From Halomonas sp. 54_146 (GTDB lineage Bacteria > Pseudomonadota > Gammaproteobacteria > Pseudomonadales > Halomonadaceae), in contig NZ_LGEN01000023.1 in assembly GCF_001507855.1 (NCBI RefSeq), positions 1-56,108 of the forward strand: a stretch of 56,108 bases of DNA. Reading direction: 5' to 3'. Below are positions 46,869 through 55,892 of this stretch, one piece after another; the first letter of the stretch is position 1, and each line of letters begins with the position of its first letter. Position numbers and translations under genes: made by a program. The notes beneath the pieces were generated by a model. The model was not told the DNA's origin, did no database searches, and worked only from the letters and a program-made list of their open reading frames with translations.

Positions 46869-47378
46869 TTAATAGTCGCTGGCTTGCGGCACACCTTCTG
46901 CTTCCAGGCGTTTACCCACTTCGGCGGCCTTGGCCTGGTAGTCGGCAGGTGAATACCCCGCCTCTTCTAACGCCTGCGCCACTTCAGGTGGCATGTAGTT
47001 CTCATCGTGACGGGCGAGGACTTGATCGGCATATAAGCGGCCATCGGCCTGAAGCTCACCTACCACGACAACCCCTTGGCCTTCACGGAAGAGATCAGGC
47101 AGAATGCCGCTGTAGTAGACCTGCAGGTCATCGACATAATCGGTCACGGTAAATTCTACATCGAGGCTTTCAGGGTCACGGGAAACCGAGCCCTCTTTGA
47201 CCATGCCACCCGCGCGGATTTGACGTTCCATGGGGGCGTCGCCCTGGGCAATCTGAACCGGGCTAAAAAATAAATTAATGTTGGCGCGCAATGCATATAG
47301 CGTTAGCCCGACGGCAATGGCCGTCAGCGAAACCAACCCTAAAATAACGAAGAGCTTCTGTTTACGTTTAGGCGTCAT
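46869..47378 (-). CDS. ccmE: Haem chaperone CcmE
   Basis: ATG 47378 is preferred (169 residues), since the conserved start ([20 protein letters not shown]) begins there; the longer frame to 47459 would lie inside ccmD. The membrane anchor is followed by an OB-fold ([33 protein letters not shown]) and the haem-binding HDENYMP motif, whose His bonds covalently with haem before transfer to CcmF. The end (EGVPQASDY) is flexible. The start overlaps ccmD by 11 bases. Confidence 0.96.
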   Translation of the reverse strand: MTPKRKQKLFVILGLVSLTAIAVGLTLYALRANINLFFSPVQIAQGDAPMERQIRAGGMVKEGSVSRDPESLDVEFTVTDYVDDLQVYYSGILPDLFREGQGVVVVGELQADGRLYADQVLARHDENYMPPEVAQALEEAGYSPADYQAKAAEVGKRLEAEGVPQASDY

Positions 47379-47619
47379 TACGCGTTTCCCCTTCGACTGA
47401 AGTAAATCGAGCAGCATTAAGCGGTGCCTGAGCACCGCCTGTCGAGCGTGCGTGTTCACGCCGCGCCCTTCGCTTTAAGCCATTCAGCAGCTGGCGCTGT
47501 TCTACGCGCGCATGCCAAACGGTAGCCAATATTAGCAGCGCCGTGACACCCCAAGCAGACCACACGTAAGGGGCATGACCACCCATCGCTAGAAATTCGG
47601 CAAAAGAGCTAAATGCCAT
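47368..47619 (-). CDS. ccmD: Haem exporter protein CcmD
   Basis: This 83-residue protein has one membrane helix ([20 protein letters not shown]) and the family signature F-AMGG-A-YVW near the N-terminus, then an Arg-rich cytoplasmic tail. CcmD links CcmE to the CcmABC complex. The tail is longer than usual (E. coli 69). Start and stop touch the neighbouring ccm genes. Confidence 0.93.
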   Translation of the reverse strand: MAFSSFAEFLAMGGHAPYVWSAWGVTALLILATVWHARVEQRQLLNGLKRRARREHARSTGGAQAPLNAARFTSVEGETRNDA

Positions 47620-48371
47620 TAACGCTTCTCCTCTGGCTGGCCTGTTACCAGGTCTTGTACCCAGCGCTTGGTCCCTTCACGGCGCAAAATCTCACTGCGT
47701 GTACGCATCAGCGTTAAGGCGATAAAAAAGCTGTAGAAACCCAATACCATAATGAGCAGCGGTACCCACATTTCCATCGGCATCGCGGCACGTCCCGTCA
47801 CAGTGAAAGTGGCTGGCTGGTGCAGGGTATACCACCAGTCCACCGAGTATTTGATGATCGGGATATTGATCACGCCTACCATGGCAAGCACAGAAGCCGC
47901 CCGTGACGCGCTATCGCGGCTGGTAAACGCCCCCCGCAGGGCAATCACCCCCAAATAGAGAAAGAGCAGAATCAGCATGGCGGTAAGCCGTGCATCCCAC
48001 ATCCACCAAGTGCCCCAGGTCGGCACGCCCCATACAGCGCCTGAGAACAGCGCTACAAACGTCATGGCAGCGCCCAGCGGTGCCATGACCGTAGCGGCCA
48101 TATCGGCCACTTTAATTTTCCACACCATGTACACCAGGCCAGAGATCGCCATAGAGACAAAAATGGACTGAGCTAAAAAAGCCGCCGGTACATGAACGTA
48201 AATAATTCGGAAACTATTACCCTGCTGATAATCTGCCGGAGCAAAGGCCAGCCCCCAGACGGTGCCCGCCAAAATCAGCGCCGCCGCAGCGACCCAAAAA
48301 AACGGCTGGAGCTTAGCGCTGATGGCGTAGAACCATTTGGGAGAACGCAATTTGTTAATAAAGGCCCACAT
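47619..48371 (-). CDS. ccmC: Haem exporter protein CcmC
   Basis: This 250-residue six-helix membrane protein carries the tryptophan-rich motif WGTWWMWDARLTAMLILL, flanked by conserved histidines (IYVHVPAAF and YTLHQPA). CcmC places haem on CcmE. E. coli CcmC is 245 residues. Confidence 0.97.
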   Translation of the reverse strand: MWAFINKLRSPKWFYAISAKLQPFFWVAAAALILAGTVWGLAFAPADYQQGNSFRIIYVHVPAAFLAQSIFVSMAISGLVYMVWKIKVADMAATVMAPLGAAMTFVALFSGAVWGVPTWGTWWMWDARLTAMLILLFLYLGVIALRGAFTSRDSASRAASVLAMVGVINIPIIKYSVDWWYTLHQPATFTVTGRAAMPMEMWVPLLIMVLGFYSFFIALTLMRTRSEILRREGTKRWVQDLVTGQPEEKR

Positions 48372-48384
48372 GCTTCCCTACCTC

Positions 48385-49200
48385 TCAACCATTAATACTG
48401 ATACGCAGCGAGGCGGCGATAGCCCACGGCGCTAACATAAGTGAAGCGGCTAAAAGCGCCCCCAAAATAGCCAAATGTGCGGAAACTCCATCACCCATAA
48501 TGGCTGCCTGCACCGCGCCTGCGCCAAAAATTAATACCGGAATATAGAGCGGCAGCACCAGCAGTGACAGCAGCACACCACCCCGCGCCAACCCGACGGT
48601 TAATGCCGCACCGATTGCCCCAATTAAGCTCAGGCTGGCCGTACCCAGCGCCAACGACAGCGCCAGCACGGCGTAGCTTCCCGCCGGCAAGGCCAACATT
48701 ATACCTAACAGCGGTGCCATTAACGCCAGTGGCAAGCCCGTTAGCAACCAGTGCACGGCCACTTTCGCCAAGCCCAACGCAGCCAGCGGCTGCGGTGCTA
48801 GCAGCAGCTGTTCAAGGCTACCGTCGTCATAATCACTGCGAAACAGGCTATCTAACGACAGCAGCGCGGCTAGCAACGCAGCCACCCACAGCAGGCCCGG
48901 CGCAATAACCGCTAGCAGCTCAGGGTCAGGCGAAATGGCGATCGGAAACAGCGTGATCACCAAGGCAAAAAACACCAGCGGGTTGAGCATTTCACCACGG
49001 CGCCTGAGCATCAGCGTTAAATCACGCATCAGCGTGGCTTTCACCGCGATCATCAGCCCGCCCTTATGATCATGCAAGGGCATTAAAGAGGCGCGCATAA
49101 TAGATGTATCCGAACCTGATACAGACGCGGATATGGGGCTATTTGAAGAGCCGTGTAACGAGCTGCCATGTGAAGAGCTGCCATGTGAAGAGCTATTCAA
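48385..49200 (-). CDS. ccmB: Haem exporter protein CcmB with a repeat-built N-terminal extension
   Basis: The conserved part starts near MIAVKATLMRDLTLMLRRRG (ATG 49053, 222 residues) and has six membrane helices, with SLDSLFRSDYDDGSLEQLLL as family signature. However, a TTG at 49200 is preceded by AAAGGAGGT, the best ribosome binding site in the operon, while the ATG at 49053 has only a partial one. From the TTG the product is 271 residues with 49 extra, beginning with tandem SSSHG units. I report the long form; the ATG at 49053 is the alternative start. The protein is the membrane part of the CcmAB ATPase. Confidence 0.88.
   Translation of the reverse strand: MNSSSHGSSSHGSSLHGSSNSPISASVSGSDTSIMRASLMPLHDHKGGLMIAVKATLMRDLTLMLRRRGEMLNPLVFFALVITLFPIAISPDPELLAVIAPGLLWVAALLAALLSLDSLFRSDYDDGSLEQLLLAPQPLAALGLAKVAVHWLLTGLPLALMAPLLGIMLALPAGSYAVLALSLALGTASLSLIGAIGAALTVGLARGGVLLSLLVLPLYIPVLIFGAGAVQAAIMGDGVSAHLAILGALLAASLMLAPWAIAASLRISING
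49146..49199. repeat. 15-bp tandem repeat in the 5' end of ccmB
   Basis: AGCTGCCATGTGAAG occurs at 49161-49175 and 49176-49190, with degenerate copies on both sides. On the coding strand it translates to repeated Ser-Ser-Ser-His-Gly. The period is a multiple of three, so copy number can change without a frameshift. Confidence 0.85.
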
Positions 49201-49211
49201 CCCTACCTCCT

Positions 49212-49850
49212 TTAGCCCAGCGCTATGCGTCTTAGCAGCGAGGATGCGGTTAACTCGTGGTGCGTGGTGACCAGCACGCAGCCGCCTGCCTGGGCATGCG
49301 CCACCAGCTGCCTTTCAAGCGCCGCAACGCCGTCGCGGTCAATGGCGGTGAAGGGTTCATCCAGCACCCAAAGCGCGCGTGGCGTAAGGCGCAATCGTGC
49401 TAGCGCCACGCGCCGCTGCTGCCCTGCTGAAAGCTGGCCTGAAGGCACATCTTCAAAGCCTGCCAGCCCCACGCTCTCAAGTGCCTCCAAGCGCTGCGCT
49501 TCGTTGCCGCTTTCACCGCTAAGCGCTTGATACCAAGCTAGGTTCTCCAAGGGCGAAAGCCCTGACTTTATACCCGGCGCATGCCCTAAATAGAGTAAAT
49601 TGGCGAGAAAATGTTCACGCGTATCGCTCATCGCAACGCCGTTCCAGAACAGCTCGCCCTGGTAATCGCTATGTTGCCCAGAAAGAATTTTTAGCAGGGT
49701 TGTTTTACCGCTGCCATTAGGCCCTTCAATACGCACGATTTCACCGCTGCGAATATCAAGATCGAGCCCCTCAAACAGCCAGCGATCATCACGTTCACAG
49801 GCCAGCTGCCGGGCTTGTAGACACAGGCTCAAGAGACTCTCCAGGCACAT
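49212..49850 (-). CDS. ccmA: Haem exporter ATP-binding protein CcmA
   Basis: I choose ATG 49850 (212 residues; family about 205); a GTG at 49898 is possible. The ABC ATPase motifs are present: Walker A GPNGSGKTTLL, signature LSAGQQRRVALARL and Walker B LWVLDEPFTAID, then H in TTHHEL. CcmA powers release of holo-CcmE from CcmC. It is the first gene of ccmABCDEFGHI. Confidence 0.96.
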   Translation of the reverse strand: MCLESLLSLCLQARQLACERDDRWLFEGLDLDIRSGEIVRIEGPNGSGKTTLLKILSGQHSDYQGELFWNGVAMSDTREHFLANLLYLGHAPGIKSGLSPLENLAWYQALSGESGNEAQRLEALESVGLAGFEDVPSGQLSAGQQRRVALARLRLTPRALWVLDEPFTAIDRDGVAALERQLVAHAQAGGCVLVTTHHELTASSLLRRIALG

Positions 49851-49963
49851 TGATTTCGCGTCGAACTCTACACGGAAAGGCCCTTTCTCGCCACTCACAC
49901 GATGCGACGCTGGGTCGCAGCGTGATTTCGGTCATGTTGTTCTAAGAGCAAATACTTCTAGCA

Positions 49964-49979
49964 CTGTATGCAAAGACAG
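49964..49979. promoter_or_regulatory. SOS (LexA) box-like site 1
   Basis: CTGTATGCAAAGACAG keeps the CTG-N10-CAG frame of the LexA box and agrees with the E. coli consensus at both half-site ends (CTGTAT and ACAG). A TATACT -10-like hexamer lies 3 bp downstream at 49983-49988, so LexA bound here would cover the -35 region of a promoter for the plus-strand gene. Confidence 0.55.
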
Positions 49980-49996
49980 GCTTATACTACCAAACA

Positions 49997-50012
49997 CTGT
50001 ATGAAAAAACAT
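49997..50012. promoter_or_regulatory. SOS (LexA) box-like site 2
   Basis: CTGTATGAAAAAACAT lies 33 bp after the first site, three turns of the helix. It shares CTGTATG with it and ends ACAT instead of ACAG, so it is a weaker box. It is 17 bp before the start of the LexA/UmuD-like gene. Confidence 0.45.
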
Positions 50013-50028
50013 GCAACAGGGGTTTCTA

Positions 50029-50430
50029 ATGTCGATATCAATGCCTGCACCTACCGCCACGCTCAACGCTATGCCGTCGGCAGTGCGTCCCTGCGCGCCA
50101 ACGCCTAGCGTGACCCGGCGCAATACCTATGCGCTCAAAGTACGCGGCAACCGAATGTGCGATTGCAACTTGTTTGATGGCGATGTCATTATCATCCGGC
50201 GCTATCAACGCGATACTCATGCTGAAACCGCCGTTGCCGAAATTCATCAGCAAGAAATTGCCTTAAAGCAGCTTGCGATCAGCCGCTTTGGGGTGCAGCT
50301 ATGGCCTGAAGATGCTCTACAGCCCGCGCTATTTTTACACAACCGCGATATTCAGGTACTCGGCATGGTGATGGGTATTGAGCCTCATCCTAGTCAACAC
50401 ACGGTCAAGCATACTGTCACGGAGCATTAA
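50029..50430 (+). CDS. LexA/UmuD-like S24 peptidase-fold protein without catalytic serine
   Basis: The 133-residue protein starts at ATG 50029 after AGGGG. It consists of a short linker and the C-terminal fold of LexA/UmuD: YALKVRGNRMCDCNLFDGDVI, a loop, EIALKQL, GVQLWPED and IQVLGMVMGI. The catalytic lysine is kept (K80) but the serine of GxSM is Arg42 (GNRM), and no Ala-Gly or Cys-Gly self-cleavage site is seen. There is no HTH. The size and fold are those of UmuD, but no umuC follows. Two SOS-box-like sites precede it. It may bind partner proteins such as RecA, UmuC-like polymerases or LexA rather than cleave. It overlaps the IMPACT gene by one base. Confidence 0.7.
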   Translation: MSISMPAPTATLNAMPSAVRPCAPTPSVTRRNTYALKVRGNRMCDCNLFDGDVIIIRRYQRDTHAETAVAEIHQQEIALKQLAISRFGVQLWPEDALQPALFLHNRDIQVLGMVMGIEPHPSQHTVKHTVTEH

Positions 50431-51050
50431 TGCGCTTTCGGGTTCCTGATTTATCGCCATTGGTTTGGCATACCGCTGATATTGAGGTTGAAAAGAGCCA
50501 ATTTCTCACCTGGATGTGCTACGCACCAGAGATAAGCGCTTTTAACACCCTGTTAAACGCCGCGAAAACTGCTCACCCCAATGCTAGCCACCACTGCACT
50601 GCCTACATTGCCGGGCCGCCCGGTGAGCAAAATTTAATCGGTTTTTCAGACGATGGCGAGCCAGGCGGCACCGCAGGTCGCCCGATGTTTCAGGTTCTCC
50701 AGGGCAGCCAGCTGGGTTATATCGGCTGTGTGGTCACTCGCTATTTTGGCGGAACAAAACTGGGCACTGGCGGTTTAGCCCGCGCCTACGCCCAGGCGGT
50801 AAGCCATGCACTTGAAAGCCTGCCTACTCGGGAAGTCGTTGAGCGTGACGCTTATATTCTGCGCCTTAGCTTTGCCAATGAAGCAACTGCCCGCAGCTGG
50901 TGCGAAGAACACCAAATTCCTGTTGAGCAAGCCGACTACGACGGTGACGGCGTTCGCCTGACGATTGGCTGGCCCCGCGACTGCCCGCTCGACCTCTCTC
51001 CGCTGGAAAACCGCTTAAAGAGCGCAATCGACATTCAAGCGGCTTCATAA
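50430..51050 (+). CDS. YigZ/IMPACT-family protein
   Basis: This 206-residue protein has the IMPACT N-terminal domain: EVEKSQFLTWMC, ASHHCTAYIAGPP, GFSDDGEPGGTAGRPMFQVL and VVTRYFGGTKLGTGGLARAY (about 105-124). A C-terminal ferredoxin-like domain (DUF1949 type) follows. E. coli YigZ has unknown function; eukaryotic IMPACT modulates Gcn2. Its ATG overlaps the stop of the LexA/UmuD-like gene (TAATG), so the two are cotranslated and may share SOS-type control. Confidence 0.93.
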   Translation: MRFRVPDLSPLVWHTADIEVEKSQFLTWMCYAPEISAFNTLLNAAKTAHPNASHHCTAYIAGPPGEQNLIGFSDDGEPGGTAGRPMFQVLQGSQLGYIGCVVTRYFGGTKLGTGGLARAYAQAVSHALESLPTREVVERDAYILRLSFANEATARSWCEEHQIPVEQADYDGDGVRLTIGWPRDCPLDLSPLENRLKSAIDIQAAS

Positions 51051-51084
51051 AAAACGCGACATACCGAATAGGCGGTATGCCGCG
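51049..51084 (-). terminator. Terminator of the oadGAB operon
   Basis: CGCGACATACC (51055-51065) pairs with GGTATGCCGCG (51074-51084), one pair being mismatched on one strand and G-U on the other. On the minus strand the stem is followed by T6 (51049-51054). It lies 33 bp after the oadB stop and begins within the stop codon of the convergent IMPACT gene. Confidence 0.85.
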
Positions 51085-51116
51085 TGATGTTCACCAGTGC
51101 TGCAAGGGTTTGACCG

Positions 51117-52439
51117 TTAACTCAGGTATTTGATCATTACCCCAGCGGCAACCGCCGACCCAATAACACCCGCTACGTTGGGGCCCATGGCGTGCATCAG
51201 CAAGAAGTTATGCGGGTTAGCTTCCAAGCCAACCTTGTTCGCTACCCTCGCTGCCATCGGCACTGCGGAAACGCCTGCGGCACCAATCAACGGGTTGATG
51301 GGCATTTTGCTCATCAGGTTCATCAGCTTCGCCATCAATACCCCGGCGGCCGTGCCGATACCAAACGCCACAATACCCAGCCCTAATATGCCCAGCGTCT
51401 CAAACGAGAGAAAGCTCTCGGCCATCAACTTGGAGCCGACCGCCAGACCCAGCACAATGGTCACGATATTGATCAGCGCGTTTTGCGCGGTATCCGATAA
51501 GCGCTCTACCACGCCGCACTCACGCATCAGGTTACCAAAGCAGAACATCCCCAGCAGCGGCGCTGCATCGGGCAGAAACAGCGCCACCAGAATCAGCAGC
51601 ACCAGCGGGAAAACCACTTTTTCCAGCTTGGACACCGGCCGTAACTGCGTCATCTTGATTTGACGCTCTTTCTCGGTCGTTAACAGGCGCATGATCGGCG
51701 GCTGAATCAAAGGCACCAGCGCCATATAGGCATAGGCAGCCACGGCGATGGCACCTAAAAGCTCCGGCGCTAGCATACTGGATACGTAGATCGAGGTCGG
51801 GCCATCCGCACCGCCGATAATACCAATGGCGGCCGCCTGGTTGAGCGAGAAGTCCATCACACCCAGCGAGGTTAGCGCCACGGCACCAAACAGCGTGGCA
51901 AAAATACCAAACTGAGCGGCGGCTCCCAAAAACAGCGTGCGCGGGTTAGCCAGCAGCGGGCCAAAGTCGGTCATCGCGCCCACACCCATGAAGATGATCA
52001 GCGGGGCAATACCCGAGGCAATCGCGACGTTATAAAAGCTATACAGCATACCGTCGCTGTAACCCACATTCATGGCGACATCCCGCGCGGCACGCACCTG
52101 ATCCGGCGCGGCACCGTCGTGAGCAACCGCTTTCAGCAACTCACGCCATGCCTCTGTATTGGTTAGCGGGTCAAGCGTGGTGCCCAGCACTGCTGCCATT
52201 TGCTGCAACACCGCAGGTTTGGCCACTTCAATGGCTTGGTCAAGCGCTGAAATAGCCAGCCCGGCCTCAGGAATGTTGGCCAGAATGCCGCCAAAGCCAA
52301 TCGGCACCAGCAGCAACGGCTCAAACTTCTTGTAAATGGCCAGGTAGAGCAGCACAAGCCCAACCACAATCATGGCCGCTTGGCCCAGCTCAAGGTTATA
52401 CAGCCCCGAGCCTTCCCATAACGTTACTAATTTATCCAT
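51117..52439 (-). CDS. oadB: Oxaloacetate decarboxylase, beta subunit (Na+ pump)
   Basis: This 440-residue membrane protein couples carboxybiotin decarboxylation to sodium export. It has about nine helices with the conserved [46 protein letters not shown] (with the essential Asp) and [23 protein letters not shown] near the C-terminus. The family is usually 375-435 residues. It follows oadA by 10 bp. Confidence 0.97.
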   Translation of the reverse strand: MDKLVTLWEGSGLYNLELGQAAMIVVGLVLLYLAIYKKFEPLLLVPIGFGGILANIPEAGLAISALDQAIEVAKPAVLQQMAAVLGTTLDPLTNTEAWRELLKAVAHDGAAPDQVRAARDVAMNVGYSDGMLYSFYNVAIASGIAPLIIFMGVGAMTDFGPLLANPRTLFLGAAAQFGIFATLFGAVALTSLGVMDFSLNQAAAIGIIGGADGPTSIYVSSMLAPELLGAIAVAAYAYMALVPLIQPPIMRLLTTEKERQIKMTQLRPVSKLEKVVFPLVLLILVALFLPDAAPLLGMFCFGNLMRECGVVERLSDTAQNALINIVTIVLGLAVGSKLMAESFLSFETLGILGLGIVAFGIGTAAGVLMAKLMNLMSKMPINPLIGAAGVSAVPMAARVANKVGLEANPHNFLLMHAMGPNVAGVIGSAVAAGVMIKYLS

Positions 52440-52449
52440 GACAGGGCCC

Positions 52450-54267
52450 TTAGAGTTCGATCAGCGCATCGCCTACGGCGACGCTGTCACCCTCGCTGAC
52501 GTTAACCTTAGAAACAGTGCCTGTGCTGCTAGCACGTACTTCGGTTTCCATTTTCATCGCTTCAAGGATGATAACGATGTCACCTTCAACGACTTTGTCG
52601 CCGGGGCGCACATTGACCTTAAAGATGTTGCCCGCCAAGGGGGCATCAATGCTTTCTCCGCTACCTTCACTGCTGGGCGCAGGCTCGGCAGTAGCCGGTG
52701 CTGCGGTGGTTTGCTCTTGCACCGCGCCTATTTCACCACCCTCTGCCACTTCAACCACGTAGGCCTTACCGTTGAGCTTAACGGTGTAGGTTTCAGGGCC
52801 GCTGGTAGCCACTGGCGGCTTGCTTTCCACCTTGGCAGGTGCCTTCGCCACCGCCGTTTCGGCTGCTTGGGGCACCGGCTCAAAGGCATCTGGGTTGTCG
52901 CGGTTTTTAAGGAATTTAAGGCCAATCTGGGGAAACAGCGCATAGGTGAGCACGTCATCCACTTGGCGACTGCCTTCGGCCAAACGAATGCCTTCAGCGC
53001 TGGCTTTTTCTTTCAGCTCAGCGGCCAGCTTATCCATTTCCGGCGCGAGGTTGTCTGCCGGGCGGCAGGTAATCGGCTCGCCGCCTTCTAACACACGCTT
53101 TTGCAGCTCAGCGTTAAAGGGAGCAGGAGCCGCGCCATATTCACCTTTGAGCAGCGCCTGCACTTCTTTGGAGATCGACTTGTAGCGCTCGCCCATCATC
53201 ACGTTCATCACCGCTTGGGTGCCAACAATTTGCGAGGTTGGCGTCACCAGCGGAATAAAGCCTAGGTCTTCGCGCACGCGGGGAATCTCGTTCAGCACGT
53301 CGTCCAGCTTGTCACCCGCACCCTGCTCTTTAAGCTGGCCTTCCATGTTGGTGAGCATGCCGCCAGGCACTTGGGCAATCAGAATGCGCGAGTCGATTCC
53401 TTTGAGCGAGCCTTCAAAAGCCGCGTACTTCTTGCGTACTTCGCGGAAATAACCGGCAATATCTTCCAGCAACTCAAGATCCAAACCGGTATCACGGCCG
53501 GTATCTTTTAGCATCGCCACTACCGACTCGGTCGGGCTGTGGCCATAGGTCATCGACATAGACGAAATCGAGGTATCGACGTTATCAATGCCCGCTTCGA
53601 CGGCTTTCAAAATGGTTGAGGTGGAGAGACCGGTCGTGGCGTGGCAGTGTAGATGCACCGGAATCGACAGCTCTTTTTTCAGCCGCGTGACCAAATCGAA
53701 CGCCGTATACGGCGTGAGCAGCCCCGCCATATCCTTGATAGCCAGTGAATCTGCACCTAAGCCAGCAATGGTTTTGGCCAGATCGACCCAGCTATCCAGG
53801 GTATGTACCGGGCTTACGGTGTACGAAATAGTGCCCTGGGCATGGCCTTCAACGTTACGCACCGCTTGAATGGCGCGCTCCAAATTACGCGGGTCATTCA
53901 TCGCGTCAAAGACACGAAAAACGTCCACGCCATTGGTTTTAGCGCGCTCAACAAACTTGTCGACCACGTCATCAGCGTAGTGACGGTAACCCAGCAAATT
54001 CTGGCCCCGCAGCAGCATCGCCTGGGGGGTATTCGGCATGGCTTCTTTCAGCGCCCGAATGCGCTCCCACGGATCTTCGCCCAAATAGCGAATGCAGGCG
54101 TCATAGGTAGCGCCGCCCCAGGTTTCCAACGACCAGTAGCCGACGCGGTCCAGTTTTTCTGCAATGGGCAGCATGTCGTCAAGGCGCATGCGGGTCGCAA
54201 ATAGCGATTGATGGGCATCGCGTAGCACGACATCAGTAATGCCTAGAGGGCGTTTTATTTCGTTCAT
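52450..54267 (-). CDS. oadA: Oxaloacetate decarboxylase, alpha subunit (biotin protein)
   Basis: This 605-residue protein has the carboxyltransferase TIM barrel ([18 protein letters not shown] at the start, [20 protein letters not shown], metal-binding and lysine sites), a PYC_OADA domain, a Pro/Ala-rich linker (about 480-535) and a biotinyl domain with EAMKMET, biotin on about K572. It transfers CO2 from oxaloacetate to biotin, which OadB then decarboxylates. Confidence 0.97.
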   Translation of the reverse strand: MNEIKRPLGITDVVLRDAHQSLFATRMRLDDMLPIAEKLDRVGYWSLETWGGATYDACIRYLGEDPWERIRALKEAMPNTPQAMLLRGQNLLGYRHYADDVVDKFVERAKTNGVDVFRVFDAMNDPRNLERAIQAVRNVEGHAQGTISYTVSPVHTLDSWVDLAKTIAGLGADSLAIKDMAGLLTPYTAFDLVTRLKKELSIPVHLHCHATTGLSTSTILKAVEAGIDNVDTSISSMSMTYGHSPTESVVAMLKDTGRDTGLDLELLEDIAGYFREVRKKYAAFEGSLKGIDSRILIAQVPGGMLTNMEGQLKEQGAGDKLDDVLNEIPRVREDLGFIPLVTPTSQIVGTQAVMNVMMGERYKSISKEVQALLKGEYGAAPAPFNAELQKRVLEGGEPITCRPADNLAPEMDKLAAELKEKASAEGIRLAEGSRQVDDVLTYALFPQIGLKFLKNRDNPDAFEPVPQAAETAVAKAPAKVESKPPVATSGPETYTVKLNGKAYVVEVAEGGEIGAVQEQTTAAPATAEPAPSSEGSGESIDAPLAGNIFKVNVRPGDKVVEGDIVIILEAMKMETEVRASSTGTVSKVNVSEGDSVAVGDALIEL

Positions 54268-54368
54268 GGTATTGGCTCACCGTAAGGGGCTATGAGTAAG
54301 GACAGAAAGTTTGTAGTAAAAATAACAAAAAATGGCCGCAGGATGGCTCTAATGAAAAAAAGAGAGCG

Positions 54369-54650
54369 TCAACGATGCCGTGTTGAGCGATAGCGATGTA
54401 CGGCAGCACTGATGACAGCAACAATCTCGTCGTTTTGAGCCGAGGATTGAGTGGAGGATTGCGCAGAGGAAGCCGCTGACTTACGGCTGTTTTGGCTTTC
54501 GGTAGCCGCAGCGGGAATCGGCTGGAAACGGCCGATCAACTTCGACATCAGCGTCACGCTGATAACTAAAACAGTAAGAAAAACAAATACAAAACCCATG
54601 CCGAGCGCCATCAACGCTAGCCCGTCTTGTAACAGTTCTAGATCCTGCAT
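54369..54650 (-). CDS. oadG: Oxaloacetate decarboxylase, gamma subunit
   Basis: This 93-residue protein has one membrane helix (LALMALGMGFVFVFLTVLVI) and a Ser/Gln/Ala linker ending in NDEIVAVISAAVHRYRSTRHR, the typical OadG layout. It assembles the alpha and beta subunits and binds zinc. It is the first gene of oadGAB; the 100-bp gap to oadA shows no promoter I can support. Confidence 0.92.
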   Translation of the reverse strand: MQDLELLQDGLALMALGMGFVFVFLTVLVISVTLMSKLIGRFQPIPAAATESQNSRKSAASSAQSSTQSSAQNDEIVAVISAAVHRYRSTRHR

Positions 54651-54670
54651 ACGCGCTCTCCTCGTTTTTA

Positions 54671-54706
54671 GGTACTGTTTTAAGTACCGTTTTAAGCACA
54701 GTTTAA
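54671..54706. repeat. 12-13-bp tandem repeat upstream of oadG
   Basis: GGTACTGTTTTAA (54671-54683), GTACCGTTTTAA (54684-54695) and GCACAGTTTAA (54696-54706) are three degenerate tandem units 20 bp before the oadG start on the minus strand. They contain no clear promoter. Confidence 0.7.
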
Positions 54707-54865
54707 GGTTGTTAGCTACAGCCTAACGCTCTTTACATACCGCATTAACGTGCAGTTGTTAGGCGCGTTATTTACCAACGGCTATGAAAGACGCTTGGCG
54801 CTATGACGGGAATGCACTAACCTGCCACACTCAAAATAGAATGCAATGGCGCGATAGTGGAAGTC

Positions 54866-55852
54866 ATGGTTGTTAATTTACTACAAAACGGCAGAATTGG
54901 CCTTGCCCCCATGGAAGGGGTGATCGATGCACTGACTCGGGACCTGTTAACCCGCCATGCCGGGTTCGATTGGACAGTCACTGAGTTTGTCCGCGTTGTT
55001 GATGCCCGACTGCCGCCCCGGGTATTTTACAAGCACTGCCCGGAACTAGCACAGCCTGCGGTGGCAACGCCCAGCGGTATTCCCGTGCATTTACAGCTGC
55101 TGGGCTCTGACCCTGCGGCTCTCGCGGCAAACGCACGCCAAGCGCTGAAACTGGGCGCGGTGAGCGTTGACCTTAACTTCGGCTGCCCCGCCAAGCTGGT
55201 TAACCGCCATGATGGCGGCGCTTCACTGCTGCGCCAGCCGGATCGTGTTTACCAAGCCGTTAAAGCCGTTGCCGAGGCGCTTGAAGGTGAGATTCCCGTG
55301 ACAGCGAAAATCCGCCTGGGCTTCGCTAACCGCCGCCTAGCCGTTGCCTGCGCCCAAGCGACCGAGGCCGGCGGCGCGGCACAGCTGGTGGTGCATGCCC
55401 GCACCCGTGATGAAGGCTACCGCCCCCCGGCACACTGGGAGTGGATCGGTAAAATTCGTCGTCATGTCAGCATGCCTGTTGTCGCCAATGGTGACATCTG
55501 GACCCTGGAAGATTACTGGAAAGCCCGCACGCTGTCAGGGTGTCATGATGTGATGCTAGGGCGCAGCGCGCTGGCAGACCCTTGGCTTGCGCCGCGCATT
55601 CGTCACTGGCAAAAGACCGGCGAGCGGCTCCCCGAAAGCAGCTGGGCAATGCGCGCCAGCGTGCTGAAGGAATATGCCCACCTGCAGCGCCAGCACCTGC
55701 CTGACCGTGTGGTGGTGTCTCTGGTCAAACAATGGCTTGCCCAAATGCGCCAAGGCAGTAGCGAAGCTAACCAAAATTTTCAGCGGGTTAAGCGCCTAAC
55801 CGAGCTAGACCCGTTGCTTGATAACCTGGTTGTTAACGACCAAGGTTGTTAG
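54866..55852 (+). CDS. dusC: tRNA-dihydrouridine(16) synthase
   Basis: DusC reduces U16 of tRNA with FMN and NADPH. The 328-residue protein has IGLAPMEGVIDALTRDLLT at the N-terminus, VHLQLLGSDP, DLNFGCPAKLVNRHDGGASL with the catalytic Cys of GCPxK, and HARTRDEGYRPPAHWE plus VANGDIW. The PPRVF and VVDARL pattern near residue 45 places it in DusC rather than DusA or DusB. I use ATG 54866; a GTG at 54857 is the alternative. An IS66 element begins 40 bp after the stop. Confidence 0.95.
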   Translation: MVVNLLQNGRIGLAPMEGVIDALTRDLLTRHAGFDWTVTEFVRVVDARLPPRVFYKHCPELAQPAVATPSGIPVHLQLLGSDPAALAANARQALKLGAVSVDLNFGCPAKLVNRHDGGASLLRQPDRVYQAVKAVAEALEGEIPVTAKIRLGFANRRLAVACAQATEAGGAAQLVVHARTRDEGYRPPAHWEWIGKIRRHVSMPVVANGDIWTLEDYWKARTLSGCHDVMLGRSALADPWLAPRIRHWQKTGERLPESSWAMRASVLKEYAHLQRQHLPDRVVVSLVKQWLAQMRQGSSEANQNFQRVKRLTELDPLLDNLVVNDQGC

Positions 55853-55892
55853 CGACCACGCCCCCGCGCCGCTGTCATCACTAGCGGCAAAC

